DNA from: Sphingobium sp. D43FB
GTDB taxonomy: Bacteria > Pseudomonadota > Alphaproteobacteria > Sphingomonadales > Sphingomonadaceae
Reading direction: 5' to 3'
DNA: 64,000 bases
Assembly (NCBI RefSeq): GCF_002312805.1
Contig: NZ_NMUA01000006.1
Location: forward strand, 1-64,000
Part shown: piece after piece, positions 51,434 to 61,136 of the stretch
How positions within the stretch are numbered: the stretch's first letter is position 1
How the letters are laid out: each line of letters opens with the position of its first letter
Translations under genes and position numbers: made by a program
The notes under the pieces: generated by a model
Database searches by the model: none
What the model was told of the DNA's origin: nothing
The model's input: the letters and a program-made list of their open reading frames with translations, nothing else

Positions 51434-54136
51434 CTACCACTCCTTTACATCATCGGCGGCCTCTGCGCTCGCCCCCTGCGCTCCCTTGGTGACCGCATCG
51501 AGGCGGCTTCTCGATCCCCCGATTCGCTGGCGACCGGCCGCTTGGGCGCGTTGGACCTCATCGTGGAGTTCGTCAGGTGCCACCTGCGGTACGCTCGGCT
51601 GCGCGCCACCCCCGATAGAGGCGCGACCGCGAACAGCCGCAGGGCTAGACATTGTGGGACGGGATACCGGCTCGCCCGGTGTTAGGACCAGACGATCGTC
51701 GATTCCGTCGCGAAGCTGTTCCGCGTAGCTCTCAATGAACTTGCCCTGCAAAGCCTGCCCTCCGGGACTGAGTTGGAAGGTGACGTCGTCGAACCTTACG
51801 CTTCCATAGTAGTCGCGATTGCGCTCGATCTCGGCGAGGCCCCATTCCCGGTATGCCTGAGACAGGTTGAGGCTACCGGCGGCACTGCTGCCCTCGAAGA
51901 ATGCAGCCTGGCTCTCCAGTCGGTTCGCAAGCTCCTCGGCGCGCCGAGCCTCGCGGCTGTAACTTTGCGATTCGGTCAGAGACGCATTCATACCACTGGC
52001 CGTGGTTGATACCGACGAACTGGAGGAAGTGCTGACAGATCGAACGAACCCGTCGCGGGTGCTCAACCAGTTGCGACTGTCCGACATCTGGGCGAGGCTG
52101 CCGAAGATGCGCGAGCGATCTTCCGATGCGATGCCGATGTCACTGTCGGTCCAGGCTTGGTTTCGTCCTCCTTTGGCACCGATATTCGCTGAAGCTACTC
52201 CATTGGTCACACCGGCGCTCGCACCAGCCTCTCCATTAAGAAACCACGCAACGGTGATGTCGTCGGCAGCGCGGCGAGACAGCCCGAACTGGCGCTGTAG
52301 GTTGGTGGAAGCCTGATCGACCTCACTGAAGGCTGTCTGGATGCTGTCGGAGGTTGAGGTGCCGGTTGCGCTCTCGAATGCGTTGCCGCGGCTAAACTGG
52401 CTGCGCAGTTCGCGGAATTGAGAGACGGCGCTTGCGGTCGATTCCGTGGCGACGTTCGCATAGGTCTCGCTATTCGAGCGGGCCTGCGATGCCATGGTGG
52501 ACAGGCGCGATGTGAACTCCTGACCGAGCGACGGCGTGAATGGATAGCTGGAATTCGGGAGCTGATCGTAGCTGGCTTCGGGAAAGCTCGTTGTGGTTGT
52601 GCCCGTGTCGCTGAGCGTGCGGGTCTGCGCCGCACCATAGGTGAAGCTTGGCGCGATCGTGCCTTGCGCGAACTGCCGGGTCATTACGCTCGAATTCTCT
52701 AGGCTCGTGTTGCCCAGCGCCACATTGCCCGTGCTCGCTTCGCGGGCGGCCTCCTCGGCGGCGTTCTGGCTGGGGTTGAGGTAGCTGGTCGCATGGTGCG
52801 AGATCGCCATCGCGCCCTTGGCGACGCCGCCCGCGAGGAACGGCACCGAGGCGATCAGGTAACCAGCGAGCAGGCCGATATCACTGTTGACGTCGGACAT
52901 GCCGGTGAAACTGGCGAGGCTGAGGCCATTGCTGCCGGCAACGGCGCTCATGTCTGCCGCGCCCTTGAACATCAGCATCATGTGCAGGATCACGAATAGC
53001 GGACCCCAGGCAGCGAGGTAGAAGAATCCGGTGACATAGCCTTTGAGCGCCAGCGGGCCGGTCTTGGGCAGCAGGAACAGCGGAAACAGCACCGGGAAGA
53101 GGGCGTAGAACAGGACTGTCAGCACGACATTGAGGAGTGGCACCCACTTCATCGCATTGCTGGCGATCGAGCCATAGGTGCGCTCGGTCTGGATGTCGGC
53201 GCGCGTCTGGGCATAGACGTCGACATTGCCCGCGCCGCTGGCACCGCTGAGCGAATGCATCGCCTGGCTCATCGCGTTGATCGTCAACGTCTGCTTGAAG
53301 ATGTCCGTCGCACTGGCCGACACACCGGCGAGGTACTGGTAGGCGACCGGCAGGTCCGAGAACAGCTTGGCCTTGGCCAGCGCCGCTGTCTGATTGGGGT
53401 AAAGCTGGCGGCCGAAGACCGTTCCCATGCCATCGATGAGGCCGGTCCACTGCGCGTTCAGGGCATCGTAGGCTTCGCGGCAGGTGATGATCGTCGAGGT
53501 AACCTGGCCCGAAGCTGCGTCACGGGTCAGGAAGCGCTGTGCCCGGGCCTGGCTCCCCGGCGCAATCGTCGCCCAGATGTCGTTTGTCTCGGCCAGTTCC
53601 TTCATCGAATAGCGGCCAAGCAGCACGTCGTAGAACACGCATTGCCGGAAATGCTCGTCGAGATTGGCGGCGAACTCGGGATCGGAAATGCGCAGCGACC
53701 GCGTCGCATCGTACAGCCGCGCGCCGTAGATCATGCCGTTGCGCGAATAGTTGAGATCGCCGGGCAGGCCGAACACGACCTCGGCCGAGCCGGTGAGATA
53801 GTCGCCGACCTGGCTGGTGAAGCTCGCCATCAGCGCGAGGCCCAGCGGCACATTGCTGACATTGGCTGGCGCCAGGCTGGGGTTCAGCCGGTCTGTCACA
53901 TGCACGTCTATGCGCGGCACCATCAGGCAGGAATACATCAGCGTCGCGCCGAGGAACCAGTTGATCCACGCGCGCCAGTCCTGGTTGAAGGCGAGGGTCA
54001 GCGCCGAGAGCGCCAGCCCCATTACCATCACCACCTGGAGCAGGCTCTTGTAGCCGCCGTTGCCGGTCCATGCCGCGACTGCCTGGAACACGTTGACCAG
54101 GTAGTCGCCGCCGCCAACCGTGAAAATCTCGACCAT
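51434..54136 (-). CDS. traG: TraG-type mating-pair stabilisation / pilus assembly protein
   Basis: 900 residues. The N-terminal TraG_N domain has several membrane segments (LLQVVMVMGLALSALTLAFN; WINWFLGATLMYSCLMVP; a group near 330-460 including VLFYALFPVLFPLFLLP). A long polar, Ser/Ala-rich C-terminal half follows. It is the last gene of the F-type operon, in the expected TraH-TraG order, 39 bp after traH. In F, TraG acts in pilus assembly and, through its C-terminal part, in entry exclusion contact. Confidence 0.9.
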   Translation of the reverse strand: MVEIFTVGGGDYLVNVFQAVAAWTGNGGYKSLLQVVMVMGLALSALTLAFNQDWRAWINWFLGATLMYSCLMVPRIDVHVTDRLNPSLAPANVSNVPLGLALMASFTSQVGDYLTGSAEVVFGLPGDLNYSRNGMIYGARLYDATRSLRISDPEFAANLDEHFRQCVFYDVLLGRYSMKELAETNDIWATIAPGSQARAQRFLTRDAASGQVTSTIITCREAYDALNAQWTGLIDGMGTVFGRQLYPNQTAALAKAKLFSDLPVAYQYLAGVSASATDIFKQTLTINAMSQAMHSLSGASGAGNVDVYAQTRADIQTERTYGSIASNAMKWVPLLNVVLTVLFYALFPVLFPLFLLPKTGPLALKGYVTGFFYLAAWGPLFVILHMMLMFKGAADMSAVAGSNGLSLASFTGMSDVNSDIGLLAGYLIASVPFLAGGVAKGAMAISHHATSYLNPSQNAAEEAAREASTGNVALGNTSLENSSVMTRQFAQGTIAPSFTYGAAQTRTLSDTGTTTTSFPEASYDQLPNSSYPFTPSLGQEFTSRLSTMASQARSNSETYANVATESTASAVSQFRELRSQFSRGNAFESATGTSTSDSIQTAFSEVDQASTNLQRQFGLSRRAADDITVAWFLNGEAGASAGVTNGVASANIGAKGGRNQAWTDSDIGIASEDRSRIFGSLAQMSDSRNWLSTRDGFVRSVSTSSSSSVSTTASGMNASLTESQSYSREARRAEELANRLESQAAFFEGSSAAGSLNLSQAYREWGLAEIERNRDYYGSVRFDDVTFQLSPGGQALQGKFIESYAEQLRDGIDDRLVLTPGEPVSRPTMSSPAAVRGRASIGGGAQPSVPQVAPDELHDEVQRAQAAGRQRIGGSRSRLDAVTKGAQGASAEAADDVKEW

Positions 54137-54175
54137 TGCATTCGCATCCTGCGAAGAGGGGGAAGAAGGGAAGCG

Positions 54176-55624
54176 TCAGTGGGTGAGGGCGCGGCTCTGG
54201 ACCCCGCGCGACCAGTCGAGCGCTGCAGCCATGCCCGGCGACATCTGAGTCGCGAGCACGTTCTCGATGAACGCCGTCTTCTCGATGATCTGCATGATCG
54301 CGCTGACGCGCAGGTGCGTGTTCGCCTGCCGGTCGGCGAGCGCCTGGCGCACCACGTTCACCTGGCCCTGCCACATCGCGATTTTGGCTTCGTCGGCGCC
54401 GATGAAGCTCGACATCGACCGGCCCGCTTCGCTGACGATCCGGTCCAGGACCGCGAACAGCAGATCGACACTGGCGATCTCCGCCAGCGTTTCGCGGTCA
54501 TCAGTGGGCATACCGCGGCCATAGGCGGCCTGAACGGTCAGGATCTTGTAGAGCGGGATCGAGGCGACCTGGAGCAGTTCCTTCTGCGCATCGGTGATCG
54601 GGGTGTCGTCATGGATCGCCTGGACCATGCCGTCGATCAGCGCCGCCACCCGTGGGCGAAGGGCCTTCGACGCCGGCAGGGCGAACGACTTGAAGCCGGG
54701 ATCGAGGCACTTGTCGGTCTCATCGCAGTTGAAAATGAGGACGCGGTTGGCTCCGGTGCCATCGAGCAGCGAGGTGACGAGCGTCGACGAGGCTTCGCCG
54801 GCGATCGGCACGAACTTGCCCGGCTCGTCGTCCTTGGGCGGCACATAGATGATCGTGCCGATGAGCGTCATCGCATATTCGGCCAGTTCGCGGTCGAACG
54901 TCCCGCCCGGTGAGAAGAATGCCGACTTCTTGAGGATGGTCCAGGTGTAGTTCCGAGCCACCCCGGGATTGACGTCATCGTACTTGCCCGACCCTTGCGC
55001 CGTGGTGCTGGCGCGCTGGCCTTTGGTGCCGCAGCCATGCTTGGCAGCGGCATAGTCGGTGAAGATGCCTTCGGAATTGCCGATCGCCTCGCAGATCGCC
55101 TTGTCCGCAAGGTCGCCCTTGGGCCAGATGCCGCCGACCAGGCCTTGGGCCATCTCGCAGCTGTTGATGTTGAGATTGTTCATGAGCTGAGCCTTCTGGC
55201 TGAACTCCTGCATAATCTTCGAACATTCCGGGCAGACCGTGTCGATCGCGAGGCTGAAGGCAAAACCGACCGCATTGTTGGCGACCGCTTTCAGCATCGC
55301 GACGATCTCGCTGGCATTGATGAAGCTGAATGAGCCGGCGAAGATATCGATACCGCCGCAGCCGGCGCGCGCGCGCGGCAGTTGCAGGTTGGCGATGTTG
55401 GTCGTCTTTTGGGGGAAGCGCGTCCAGACGTTGCCGAGGCTGTAATAACCTGCCGACTGGCCCTGGAACGCGGTCGGGCCGTTCACATTGGCCGCGCCGC
55501 CCACATCGTTCAGGAACGAGTCCATCGAACTGCCGACGTCAGCCGAGACGCTGCTGAGAGGGAGGGTGGCCGCGAGGAGCGCGGCCAGCAGCACTGTCTT
55601 TGGGCGTTTCATCCTAGTAGTCAC
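54176..55624 (-). CDS. traH: TraH conjugal pilus assembly protein
   Basis: 482 residues from GTG 55624, chosen over ATG 55612 because AAGGAAG lies at the correct distance. Signal peptide to about residue 29 (VSADVGSSM). GGAANVNGPTAFQGQSAGYY then LGNVWTRFPQKTTNIANLQL and RARAGCGGIDIFAGSFSFIN are the TraH signature, with cysteines including CPECSK. Periplasmic, with TraF and TraW in F pilus assembly. Length is near the 458 of F TraH. Confidence 0.92.
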   Translation of the reverse strand: MTTRMKRPKTVLLAALLAATLPLSSVSADVGSSMDSFLNDVGGAANVNGPTAFQGQSAGYYSLGNVWTRFPQKTTNIANLQLPRARAGCGGIDIFAGSFSFINASEIVAMLKAVANNAVGFAFSLAIDTVCPECSKIMQEFSQKAQLMNNLNINSCEMAQGLVGGIWPKGDLADKAICEAIGNSEGIFTDYAAAKHGCGTKGQRASTTAQGSGKYDDVNPGVARNYTWTILKKSAFFSPGGTFDRELAEYAMTLIGTIIYVPPKDDEPGKFVPIAGEASSTLVTSLLDGTGANRVLIFNCDETDKCLDPGFKSFALPASKALRPRVAALIDGMVQAIHDDTPITDAQKELLQVASIPLYKILTVQAAYGRGMPTDDRETLAEIASVDLLFAVLDRIVSEAGRSMSSFIGADEAKIAMWQGQVNVVRQALADRQANTHLRVSAIMQIIEKTAFIENVLATQMSPGMAAALDWSRGVQSRALTH

Positions 55625-56450
55625 GTCCGGCTTCCTTCGATGTGAGGAGGTAGATGCGGTCCTGAAGCTCGTCGGCGGACATCACGCCGTAGCCGACCGG
55701 GATTGCGCGGCCCTTGGCAGCGTCCCACAGCACAACCGCCGGCGTGACCTTGGGCTCGAGCCCCATGCGGGTGCGCTGGTTGGTCTCGACGGTGTAGCTC
55801 GGGAAATGCCGCGACGGACCGCCGTCGGTCGAGATCGCGCGCACGGTGATGTGCCAGGTCGAGGCGACGCCTTGGACGATCGGCGACATGACCTCGCAGG
55901 CGCCGCAGCTCTGCGCGAAGAAGTAGAACAGGCCGTAGCGCTGCGAGAGATTGCCCATGACCGTGTCGCGCTCGGAACTCCGCGCGTCCTGCCATTGGCG
56001 CTTGCCCAGCGTCGAGACGGGGCGCTGCAGCGTATAGTCGAGGTCGGGGTCCTGCCAGATCGCCCGCTGCCAGACATCGCTGAACAGCGAGGCGCGGTCG
56101 AGCTGCTCACGCTGGAACCGGATATAGGCCGTCACATTGGCGGGCGTGGGCTCCAGGATCGCCTTGGCCTTGAGTTCGCGCAAGGTCGCCGTGACGGCGT
56201 CGAGCTGGCTGGTCGCGCTGGCACTCGGGGCCGGAATTGCCGTGTCGCGCTCGGGCGGCTTGGGCCTGGTGCAGTAGAACCAGTATCCGAGCCGGCGCTC
56301 CGCGCAGTAGAAGCTGTCCTGCTTGTCGCTGGCCGAGATGAGTGGCGGCTCCTCGGCTCCCGCCGGGGTGGCAACGAGCGGGCAGGAGGCGATGAGCGTG
56401 AGGCAGGCGGCCAGAAGCCGCCCGCTGGCCTTACTGGCGTGCGCGGGCAT
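55614..56450 (-). CDS. traF: TraF conjugal pilus assembly protein (thioredoxin-like)
   Basis: 278 residues from ATG 56450, overlapping the TraN end; the frame extends to 56594 but that part is traN antisense frame. Signal peptide (LLAACLTLIASCPLVATPAG). GLFYFFAQSCGACEVMSPIV has a CxxC site, here C-G-A-C, which F TraF lacks, so a redox role is possible. Together with TraH and the many cysteines of TraN this fits disulfide handling in the periplasm. Confidence 0.9.
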   Translation of the reverse strand: MPAHASKASGRLLAACLTLIASCPLVATPAGAEEPPLISASDKQDSFYCAERRLGYWFYCTRPKPPERDTAIPAPSASATSQLDAVTATLRELKAKAILEPTPANVTAYIRFQREQLDRASLFSDVWQRAIWQDPDLDYTLQRPVSTLGKRQWQDARSSERDTVMGNLSQRYGLFYFFAQSCGACEVMSPIVQGVASTWHITVRAISTDGGPSRHFPSYTVETNQRTRMGLEPKVTPAVVLWDAAKGRAIPVGYGVMSADELQDRIYLLTSKEAGRDY

Positions 56451-58155
56451 AATAATCCTCGATCTTCTGCTGGATTTCGGTGGCAGCCTGCAGTTCGTCA
56501 GGCAGGCGGGCGGCATCGGTGAACTCGGCATAGACTTCGCTGAAATCCATCTTCGAGAGGTCGAGCCGGGCGAACTCGTCGATAGTGAAGCCAAGGCACT
56601 GCTCGGTCTTGGGCTTGCCCCAGGGCCGGCCCAGCTGCTGGCGGCCCTGCTCCTGGAGGATCCGCGAGAGCTTGGATTCGAAGCAGCAGTAGACCTTCTT
56701 CTTGGTCAGGCAGACGCCGAGGAACGAGGACGAGCAGTAGGTCCCGACATAGGCGCACAGGCCTTGCACATCGCGCTCGTGGAGCAGCATCTCCTCGCGG
56801 CTGCACCCCAGCGCCACGAGCAGCTGGATTCCCGGGATCAGCGGAAAACCCTTGCCCTTGCAGCAGTTGAGAATGCCGAAGACCTTGGACGAGCACGTTT
56901 CGCGGGTGCCCTTGAACAGGCTGAGCGTGTCGGGATCGAACTCGCGCCGCGCCTGGTTCATCGCATTGAGGGCAACCGCCGCATCCTTGAACTCGTCATT
57001 GGCCTCGCGCTCGATCGTCTCGCACGAGCCGTCGATGCAATAGACGTCGCCGTCGCAGATGAACTGGTTGGTGTTCGCCGGCTGGTCGGGAACCGGGCAG
57101 TCATAGACCCGCTCCCAGGTTCGGCACGGCTCGTCCGTCAGGCAATCCTCGCGCACCAGTTTGCAGCCGGGCGTGCTCTCCAGCGTCTGGCAGTCCTGCG
57201 CCTCGGTATAGGTCGCGCAAGCGTAGCTGCGCGACCAGGCCCAGCAGGGCTGGGTGACAGCCACGCCATCGACGATGCGCGTCACCGGTTCGCTGTCGGT
57301 GCAGCTCTCGGTGTCCTGCTGACAACTGCTATCACCGGCGAGGCTGGCGCACTGGCTTTCGTCGCGCGTCGTCGTGACGACATTCTCGCCTGTCACCGTG
57401 TAGGGCGTCGCGCCGTCGACCGGGGACGTGCAGCTGACCAGATCGACCCGGAGGTCGCCCGAGTTGCAACCCCAGTAGATGCCCAGATAGGGATCGCACA
57501 GGTTGATGGGGTAGGACTGCGTGACCGTGCACTGCGGCGCTGGATAGCGGTTGCAGTTGTAAACCGTAGCTGGATCAACCCCGTTGCCGCCGACGCAATA
57601 ATAGCCGTAGACCTGCCGCTGCTCGACCCGGGCGGTGAGCGTCACCGGGCAGTTCTTCGCCTCCTGGGTCGCTGTGTAGCCGGTGTTGCAGGTGGCCATG
57701 TAGCGTGCGGCGCTGCCCGTTCCCGGAGGCAGGGGGACGCAGCGGCCCTGGGTGCCGCCGATCGCCATGCCGCTCGTATAGGAGAGCGGATCGTCACTAA
57801 TGACCTTGCTGCGCGCAATGGTCGCATCGAGATCCTGCGGCGCGAAGCGCGCGCGCCGATCCATCGAATCCTTCATCGTGCGATAACCGGTGCTGGTGCT
57901 CGTCTGACTGGCCGCTTCACGGCTCATCCGGTCGGGGTCGTCGAAGTAGCCCGATTGGCTCGGTACCCCGCCAAAATTGGGCACCCGGCTGGCATCGGGT
58001 TGGACCGTCGCGGCATTCTGCGCCGTCCCGGCCTTGTCCTTGCCGAAAGCTTTCCCGTCGGCCTTGGCGGCATCCATGGTGCCCTGGGCCTGAGCGTGGG
58101 CGAGGGTGGGGCACATGAGTGCGAGCGCGATGCTCGCGAAGAAGGTGCCTTTCAT
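56431..58155 (-). CDS. traN: TraN mating-pair stabilisation outer membrane protein
   Basis: 574 residues. Signal peptide MKGTFFASIALALMCPTLAH-AQAQ. Very Cys-rich middle (CVPLPPG, CNTGYTATQEAKNCPVTL, DSSCQQDTESCTDSEP, CQTLESTPGCKLVREDCLTD) and the C-terminal FGILNCCKGKGFPLIPGIQL region of the TraN family. Located in the outer membrane, it docks with recipient surface proteins. F TraN is 602 residues. It overlaps traF and trbC genes. Confidence 0.92.
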   Translation of the reverse strand: MKGTFFASIALALMCPTLAHAQAQGTMDAAKADGKAFGKDKAGTAQNAATVQPDASRVPNFGGVPSQSGYFDDPDRMSREAASQTSTSTGYRTMKDSMDRRARFAPQDLDATIARSKVISDDPLSYTSGMAIGGTQGRCVPLPPGTGSAARYMATCNTGYTATQEAKNCPVTLTARVEQRQVYGYYCVGGNGVDPATVYNCNRYPAPQCTVTQSYPINLCDPYLGIYWGCNSGDLRVDLVSCTSPVDGATPYTVTGENVVTTTRDESQCASLAGDSSCQQDTESCTDSEPVTRIVDGVAVTQPCWAWSRSYACATYTEAQDCQTLESTPGCKLVREDCLTDEPCRTWERVYDCPVPDQPANTNQFICDGDVYCIDGSCETIEREANDEFKDAAVALNAMNQARREFDPDTLSLFKGTRETCSSKVFGILNCCKGKGFPLIPGIQLLVALGCSREEMLLHERDVQGLCAYVGTYCSSSFLGVCLTKKKVYCCFESKLSRILQEQGRQQLGRPWGKPKTEQCLGFTIDEFARLDLSKMDFSEVYAEFTDAARLPDELQAATEIQQKIEDYYARARQ

Positions 58156-58913
58156 GGCTTTTGCCTTTCAAGTCGGGCGAGATGCTGGGCGGCGAGCTTC
58201 GCGCCGGGGCCGCTGCCTTGCGCAAAGGTCGTGAGCGCATGGGCCGTGGTCACATTGCCGCTCATGCGATCGAAGGGCGGGACGGCGGTGGTGCAATCGA
58301 ACCCGTCGCACAGGTCGAAGTCGCTCGAGGTGACGATGTAGGTCGGCACGGTTTCGATGCCGAAGGTGCGGAACAGGCGCGGGTCGATCCCGACACCGTC
58401 CATCTGTTCGCCGGGCTTCAGGACACGCGACAAGGCATCGGTCATGACTTTGGCCGAGCCTTGCGTAAGCCCGCGGAACACGACCACGCCGCCGGCGCGC
58501 GTCACGTCATCCATCATCTGCCGAAGCGCGGGGGCCGGCATCGACAGCGACGCAAAGGCAATGAAGCGAGGGGCCTCGCCCAAGCCATTCTTGGCCATGT
58601 CGCTCGCATCGACAACCATCCGGTCGAAGTCGAATGTCGGATCGCTGGTTTGCCCGCGCGGCTTGGGTTCGTTCGCATAGCCCCGACCGTTGGTCTTGCC
58701 CGCTTCCGCGCTTGCAGTGGCTTCAGCCGTCACCGCGCTGGCCCGTGCGCGGGCCTGGGCCGCGAGTGCATCGGCCTCACCGGCTTCGCTTGCCGCTCGC
58801 GCGCGGATCGCCTCGAGATCGATGTCCGGGGCGGTGCTCTGGGCAAGAGCGCCGCCGAGGGCTGCCGTGCTCGCAAGTGCTGTCAGCACAATATGGTGGA
58901 GGGAGGTTTTCAT
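58152..58913 (-). CDS. trbC: TrbC type-F pilin assembly protein
   Basis: 253 residues from ATG 58913 (GAGGGAGG box), which overlaps the traU stop by ATGA. Signal peptide MKTSLHHIVLTALASTAALG-GALAQ. An Ala-rich coiled region, then the TrbC_Ftype domain: FIAFASLSMPAPALRQMMDD, GGVVVFRGLTQGSAKVMTDA and GIDPRLFRTFGIETVPTYIV, thioredoxin-like without a CxxC. Needed for pilus assembly with TraW. Confidence 0.9.
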   Translation of the reverse strand: MKTSLHHIVLTALASTAALGGALAQSTAPDIDLEAIRARAASEAGEADALAAQARARASAVTAEATASAEAGKTNGRGYANEPKPRGQTSDPTFDFDRMVVDASDMAKNGLGEAPRFIAFASLSMPAPALRQMMDDVTRAGGVVVFRGLTQGSAKVMTDALSRVLKPGEQMDGVGIDPRLFRTFGIETVPTYIVTSSDFDLCDGFDCTTAVPPFDRMSGNVTTAHALTTFAQGSGPGAKLAAQHLARLERQKP

Positions 58914-59941
58914 AGCGCGCAACAGTTCCGCTTGCGCCAGACCAGATAGCCCATGTCCTCGCCGATGGCGGGGTAGACTTGGCCTGCCGACATGAAGGTG
59001 GTGGAAGCCCCAATGGGCGCGCAGGCGTAGCGGCCCTTGGTCTGCGGATTGGGATTGGTGGCCTGGAACCGGTATTGCTGCTTGCGCATCACCGGCATCA
59101 GGTACTTGCCGCACAGGCCCTTGCCGCCCATCGTGCCCCAGGCGACGAGTTCGCGGTGGAGCTTGTAGGCAAACCGTGAAAGCGCGAGCCGCGAGGCCTG
59201 GACATGGCCGATCGTCGCCGAGACGTTGCCGTTGAGCGGATACATCGTGCCCTGGCAGCCCGCGCACCAGAACAGCGCGTCCGACGGCAGCTTGGCTGTC
59301 GCGAGGACGCAATCGGCAGCGCATGCCGCCAGCGCCAGCGGATTGGCGAACAGCACGGCCTCGGGGTTGATGATCGCAGTGAGCTCGCTGTCCTGCCAGA
59401 GCGGGTCGATCTCGGTGATGTAGAGAATGTCGATCGAGCCCGATTCAAGGCACAGGAAATCGGCTACGATCTCCATCCAGTAGATCAGCGGGTACGCATA
59501 CCAGTGGACGTGCCACTGCGAGTTGTACTGCGTCGCGCCGCCGACCGCCGAAGGCCCGGCCATCGACTTAAAGCCAATGTCGAAGCCTGGGTCGAGCTTC
59601 ATTCCGCCGAGGTTGACGAAGCACCAGGGCTTCATGCTGACATCGGCAAGCCGCACCGGCTCCCAGAACCCCATGGCAATGCCGGGGCGCAGCCCGCACA
59701 GGCACACCGGCAACGCCGGATTGTCGGGGTCTGGCCGCCCCGATGGCCAGATCTTCAGGCCACCGATCGAGATCGGGAACAGGCACGACCAGCAGATATC
59801 GGTGATCGGGTTGACGAACTTGCCGGTGCAGCGGCCCGGCCCCGCCGAAGCGGACGCCGGGGAACTGCTGGCAAAAGCCAGGAGCAGCGAGGCGAGAAGC
59901 GCAAAGCAGTGCCTTGCTGCTGGGCGAGATTTCCAGATCAT
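58910..59941 (-). CDS. traU: TraU mating-pair formation protein
   Basis: 343 residues. Signal peptide (LLASLLLAFASSSPASASAG). CTGKFVNPITDICWSCLFPI then SIGGLKIWPSG and CLCGLRPGIAMGFWEPVRLA is the TraU signature with conserved cysteines; it ends WRKRNCCAL. Periplasmic, essential for DNA transfer in F. Normal length (F TraU 330). Overlaps trbC and traW by 4 bp each. Confidence 0.92.
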   Translation of the reverse strand: MIWKSRPAARHCFALLASLLLAFASSSPASASAGPGRCTGKFVNPITDICWSCLFPISIGGLKIWPSGRPDPDNPALPVCLCGLRPGIAMGFWEPVRLADVSMKPWCFVNLGGMKLDPGFDIGFKSMAGPSAVGGATQYNSQWHVHWYAYPLIYWMEIVADFLCLESGSIDILYITEIDPLWQDSELTAIINPEAVLFANPLALAACAADCVLATAKLPSDALFWCAGCQGTMYPLNGNVSATIGHVQASRLALSRFAYKLHRELVAWGTMGGKGLCGKYLMPVMRKQQYRFQATNPNPQTKGRYACAPIGASTTFMSAGQVYPAIGEDMGYLVWRKRNCCAL

Positions 59942-60600
59942 GGCTGTTGTCCAGGCTTGGGCCTGATGGCCTGTTCGGTAACGAGGAGGACGCGGCCCTG
60001 CTGCTCGACCGTTGCTGGCACCGCACGGATGCCGAAGCGTTCGACAAGCTTGCCGCCCTGGTCGAAATAGAAACGCCGTTGGCGTGCCTTCATCAGATCG
60101 AGCGGGGCGCCGTTCACCAGGATGAACTTGGCCGTCGTTCCGGCGTAGCGCCTCGCGGCCCAGTCGACTTGGCGCTCATCGTCGCCATCGAGGAAGACCA
60201 GCGGCGCGCGTAGCGGGACTGTATCGAGCGGATTGACGCGGGTGCCCCGCGCCATGATGACCCGGCCCTTGTCATCGCGGATATCGGCTTCGACCGCGAT
60301 GGTCGGATCGAAGTTCCAGCGCCGCATGACCGATGCCGGCACAATTCCGGCTACCGGCGCCGGGCGCTTGACCCGTGCGATGGTCCGCCGCTTCAAATCC
60401 TCGTTAAGCCGGGCCGTCTCGCCGGTTTTTTCTAGGTGCTGGAGGCGCGCATGGATCTGCTGCAGGAGATCGGGCTCGATCACCGGCCAGACGGCGCCTT
60501 GCTGGCCGTAGTCGCGGGCCACGGCCTGCCCTGCGAAGATCTGACCGCCGAGGACCAGCGTCAGCGCAGTGACGCACAGGGGGAAGCTGAGCGCCTTCAC
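59938..60600 (-). CDS. traW: TraW conjugal pilus assembly protein
   Basis: 220 residues from GTG 60600, overlapping the peptidase gene. Signal peptide MKALSFPLCVTALTLVLGGQ-IFAGQAVA. RDYGQQGAVWPVIEPDLLQQ is the TraW N-terminal motif; RGTRVNPLDTVPLRAPLVFL and FGIRAVPATVEQQGRVLLV follow. In F, TraW and TrbC interact; here they flank traU in F order. Confidence 0.92.
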   Translation of the reverse strand: MKALSFPLCVTALTLVLGGQIFAGQAVARDYGQQGAVWPVIEPDLLQQIHARLQHLEKTGETARLNEDLKRRTIARVKRPAPVAGIVPASVMRRWNFDPTIAVEADIRDDKGRVIMARGTRVNPLDTVPLRAPLVFLDGDDERQVDWAARRYAGTTAKFILVNGAPLDLMKARQRRFYFDQGGKLVERFGIRAVPATVEQQGRVLLVTEQAIRPKPGQQP

Positions 60601-61136
60601 AACACCGGCCTCCCGACCCCGAGGACGGATCTGGCGCAGATCCAGCCAATCGCGGCGTAGCGGCTGTCGAACCCGTCCTTGTGATCGGTCGCAACGAAGT
60701 AGCAGCCTTTTGGAATCGTGCCGGTCGGCCCCAATGCCAGCGGTTCGCCGAACCGGCTGGCGATCTTGGCGACAGCAACCGCCTTGCCGCCCACAAAGAA
60801 GGTGCGGTCCTCCCTTGTGACCAAGTCTCCGGCAATGCCGAAGACTCGTTTGCCGAAGGGCTGCGGCGCCGCGCCGAAATGCCGGGTCAGCAACGCCGAG
60901 GGTGGGGGATCGAACAGGATCAGATCGCCGCGCGCGGGCACTGCGCCGCGGTCAAGCCAGATCGCCCAGTGCGGCAGTGACGGGCTGGCATTGATCATCA
61001 GCGCATGGGTCTGCGCGAAGTTCGTGGTCGCGCCGAGCGCAAGCGCAGCGCCGCCAAGCCCGGCCCAAAGGGCAAGCCGTGGCCAGACCGCGCGGAGCCG
61101 GCCAGCGGGGGGCGAGGATGCGTCAGCGGCTGGCAT
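60597..61136 (-). CDS. S26 signal peptidase of the transfer system (TraF-type)
   Basis: 179 residues. One N-terminal membrane span (LALWAGLGGAALALGATTNF). The catalytic Ser is in MINASPSLPHWAIWLDRGAV and the Lys in FGKRVFGIAGDLVTREDRTF, the S26 Ser-Lys pair as in RP4 TraF. It would mature the pilin; RP4 TraF cyclises TrbC pilin. F itself uses host leader peptidase, so a dedicated enzyme is a common feature of F-like systems outside enterics. In operon with trbI. Confidence 0.88.
   Translation of the reverse strand: MPAADASSPPAGRLRAVWPRLALWAGLGGAALALGATTNFAQTHALMINASPSLPHWAIWLDRGAVPARGDLILFDPPPSALLTRHFGAAPQPFGKRVFGIAGDLVTREDRTFFVGGKAVAVAKIASRFGEPLALGPTGTIPKGCYFVATDHKDGFDSRYAAIGWICARSVLGVGRPVL

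Noticed and set aside
53255-54913. 552-residue plus-strand frame opposite traG/traH
   Set aside because: Antisense shadow; crosses the boundary of two real genes and shows no domain.
56323-58341. 672-residue plus-strand frame opposite traN
   Set aside because: It lies antisense to a well-supported traN, has no ribosome site or recognisable domain, and has the Arg/Gly/Leu-rich composition of a GC shadow frame.
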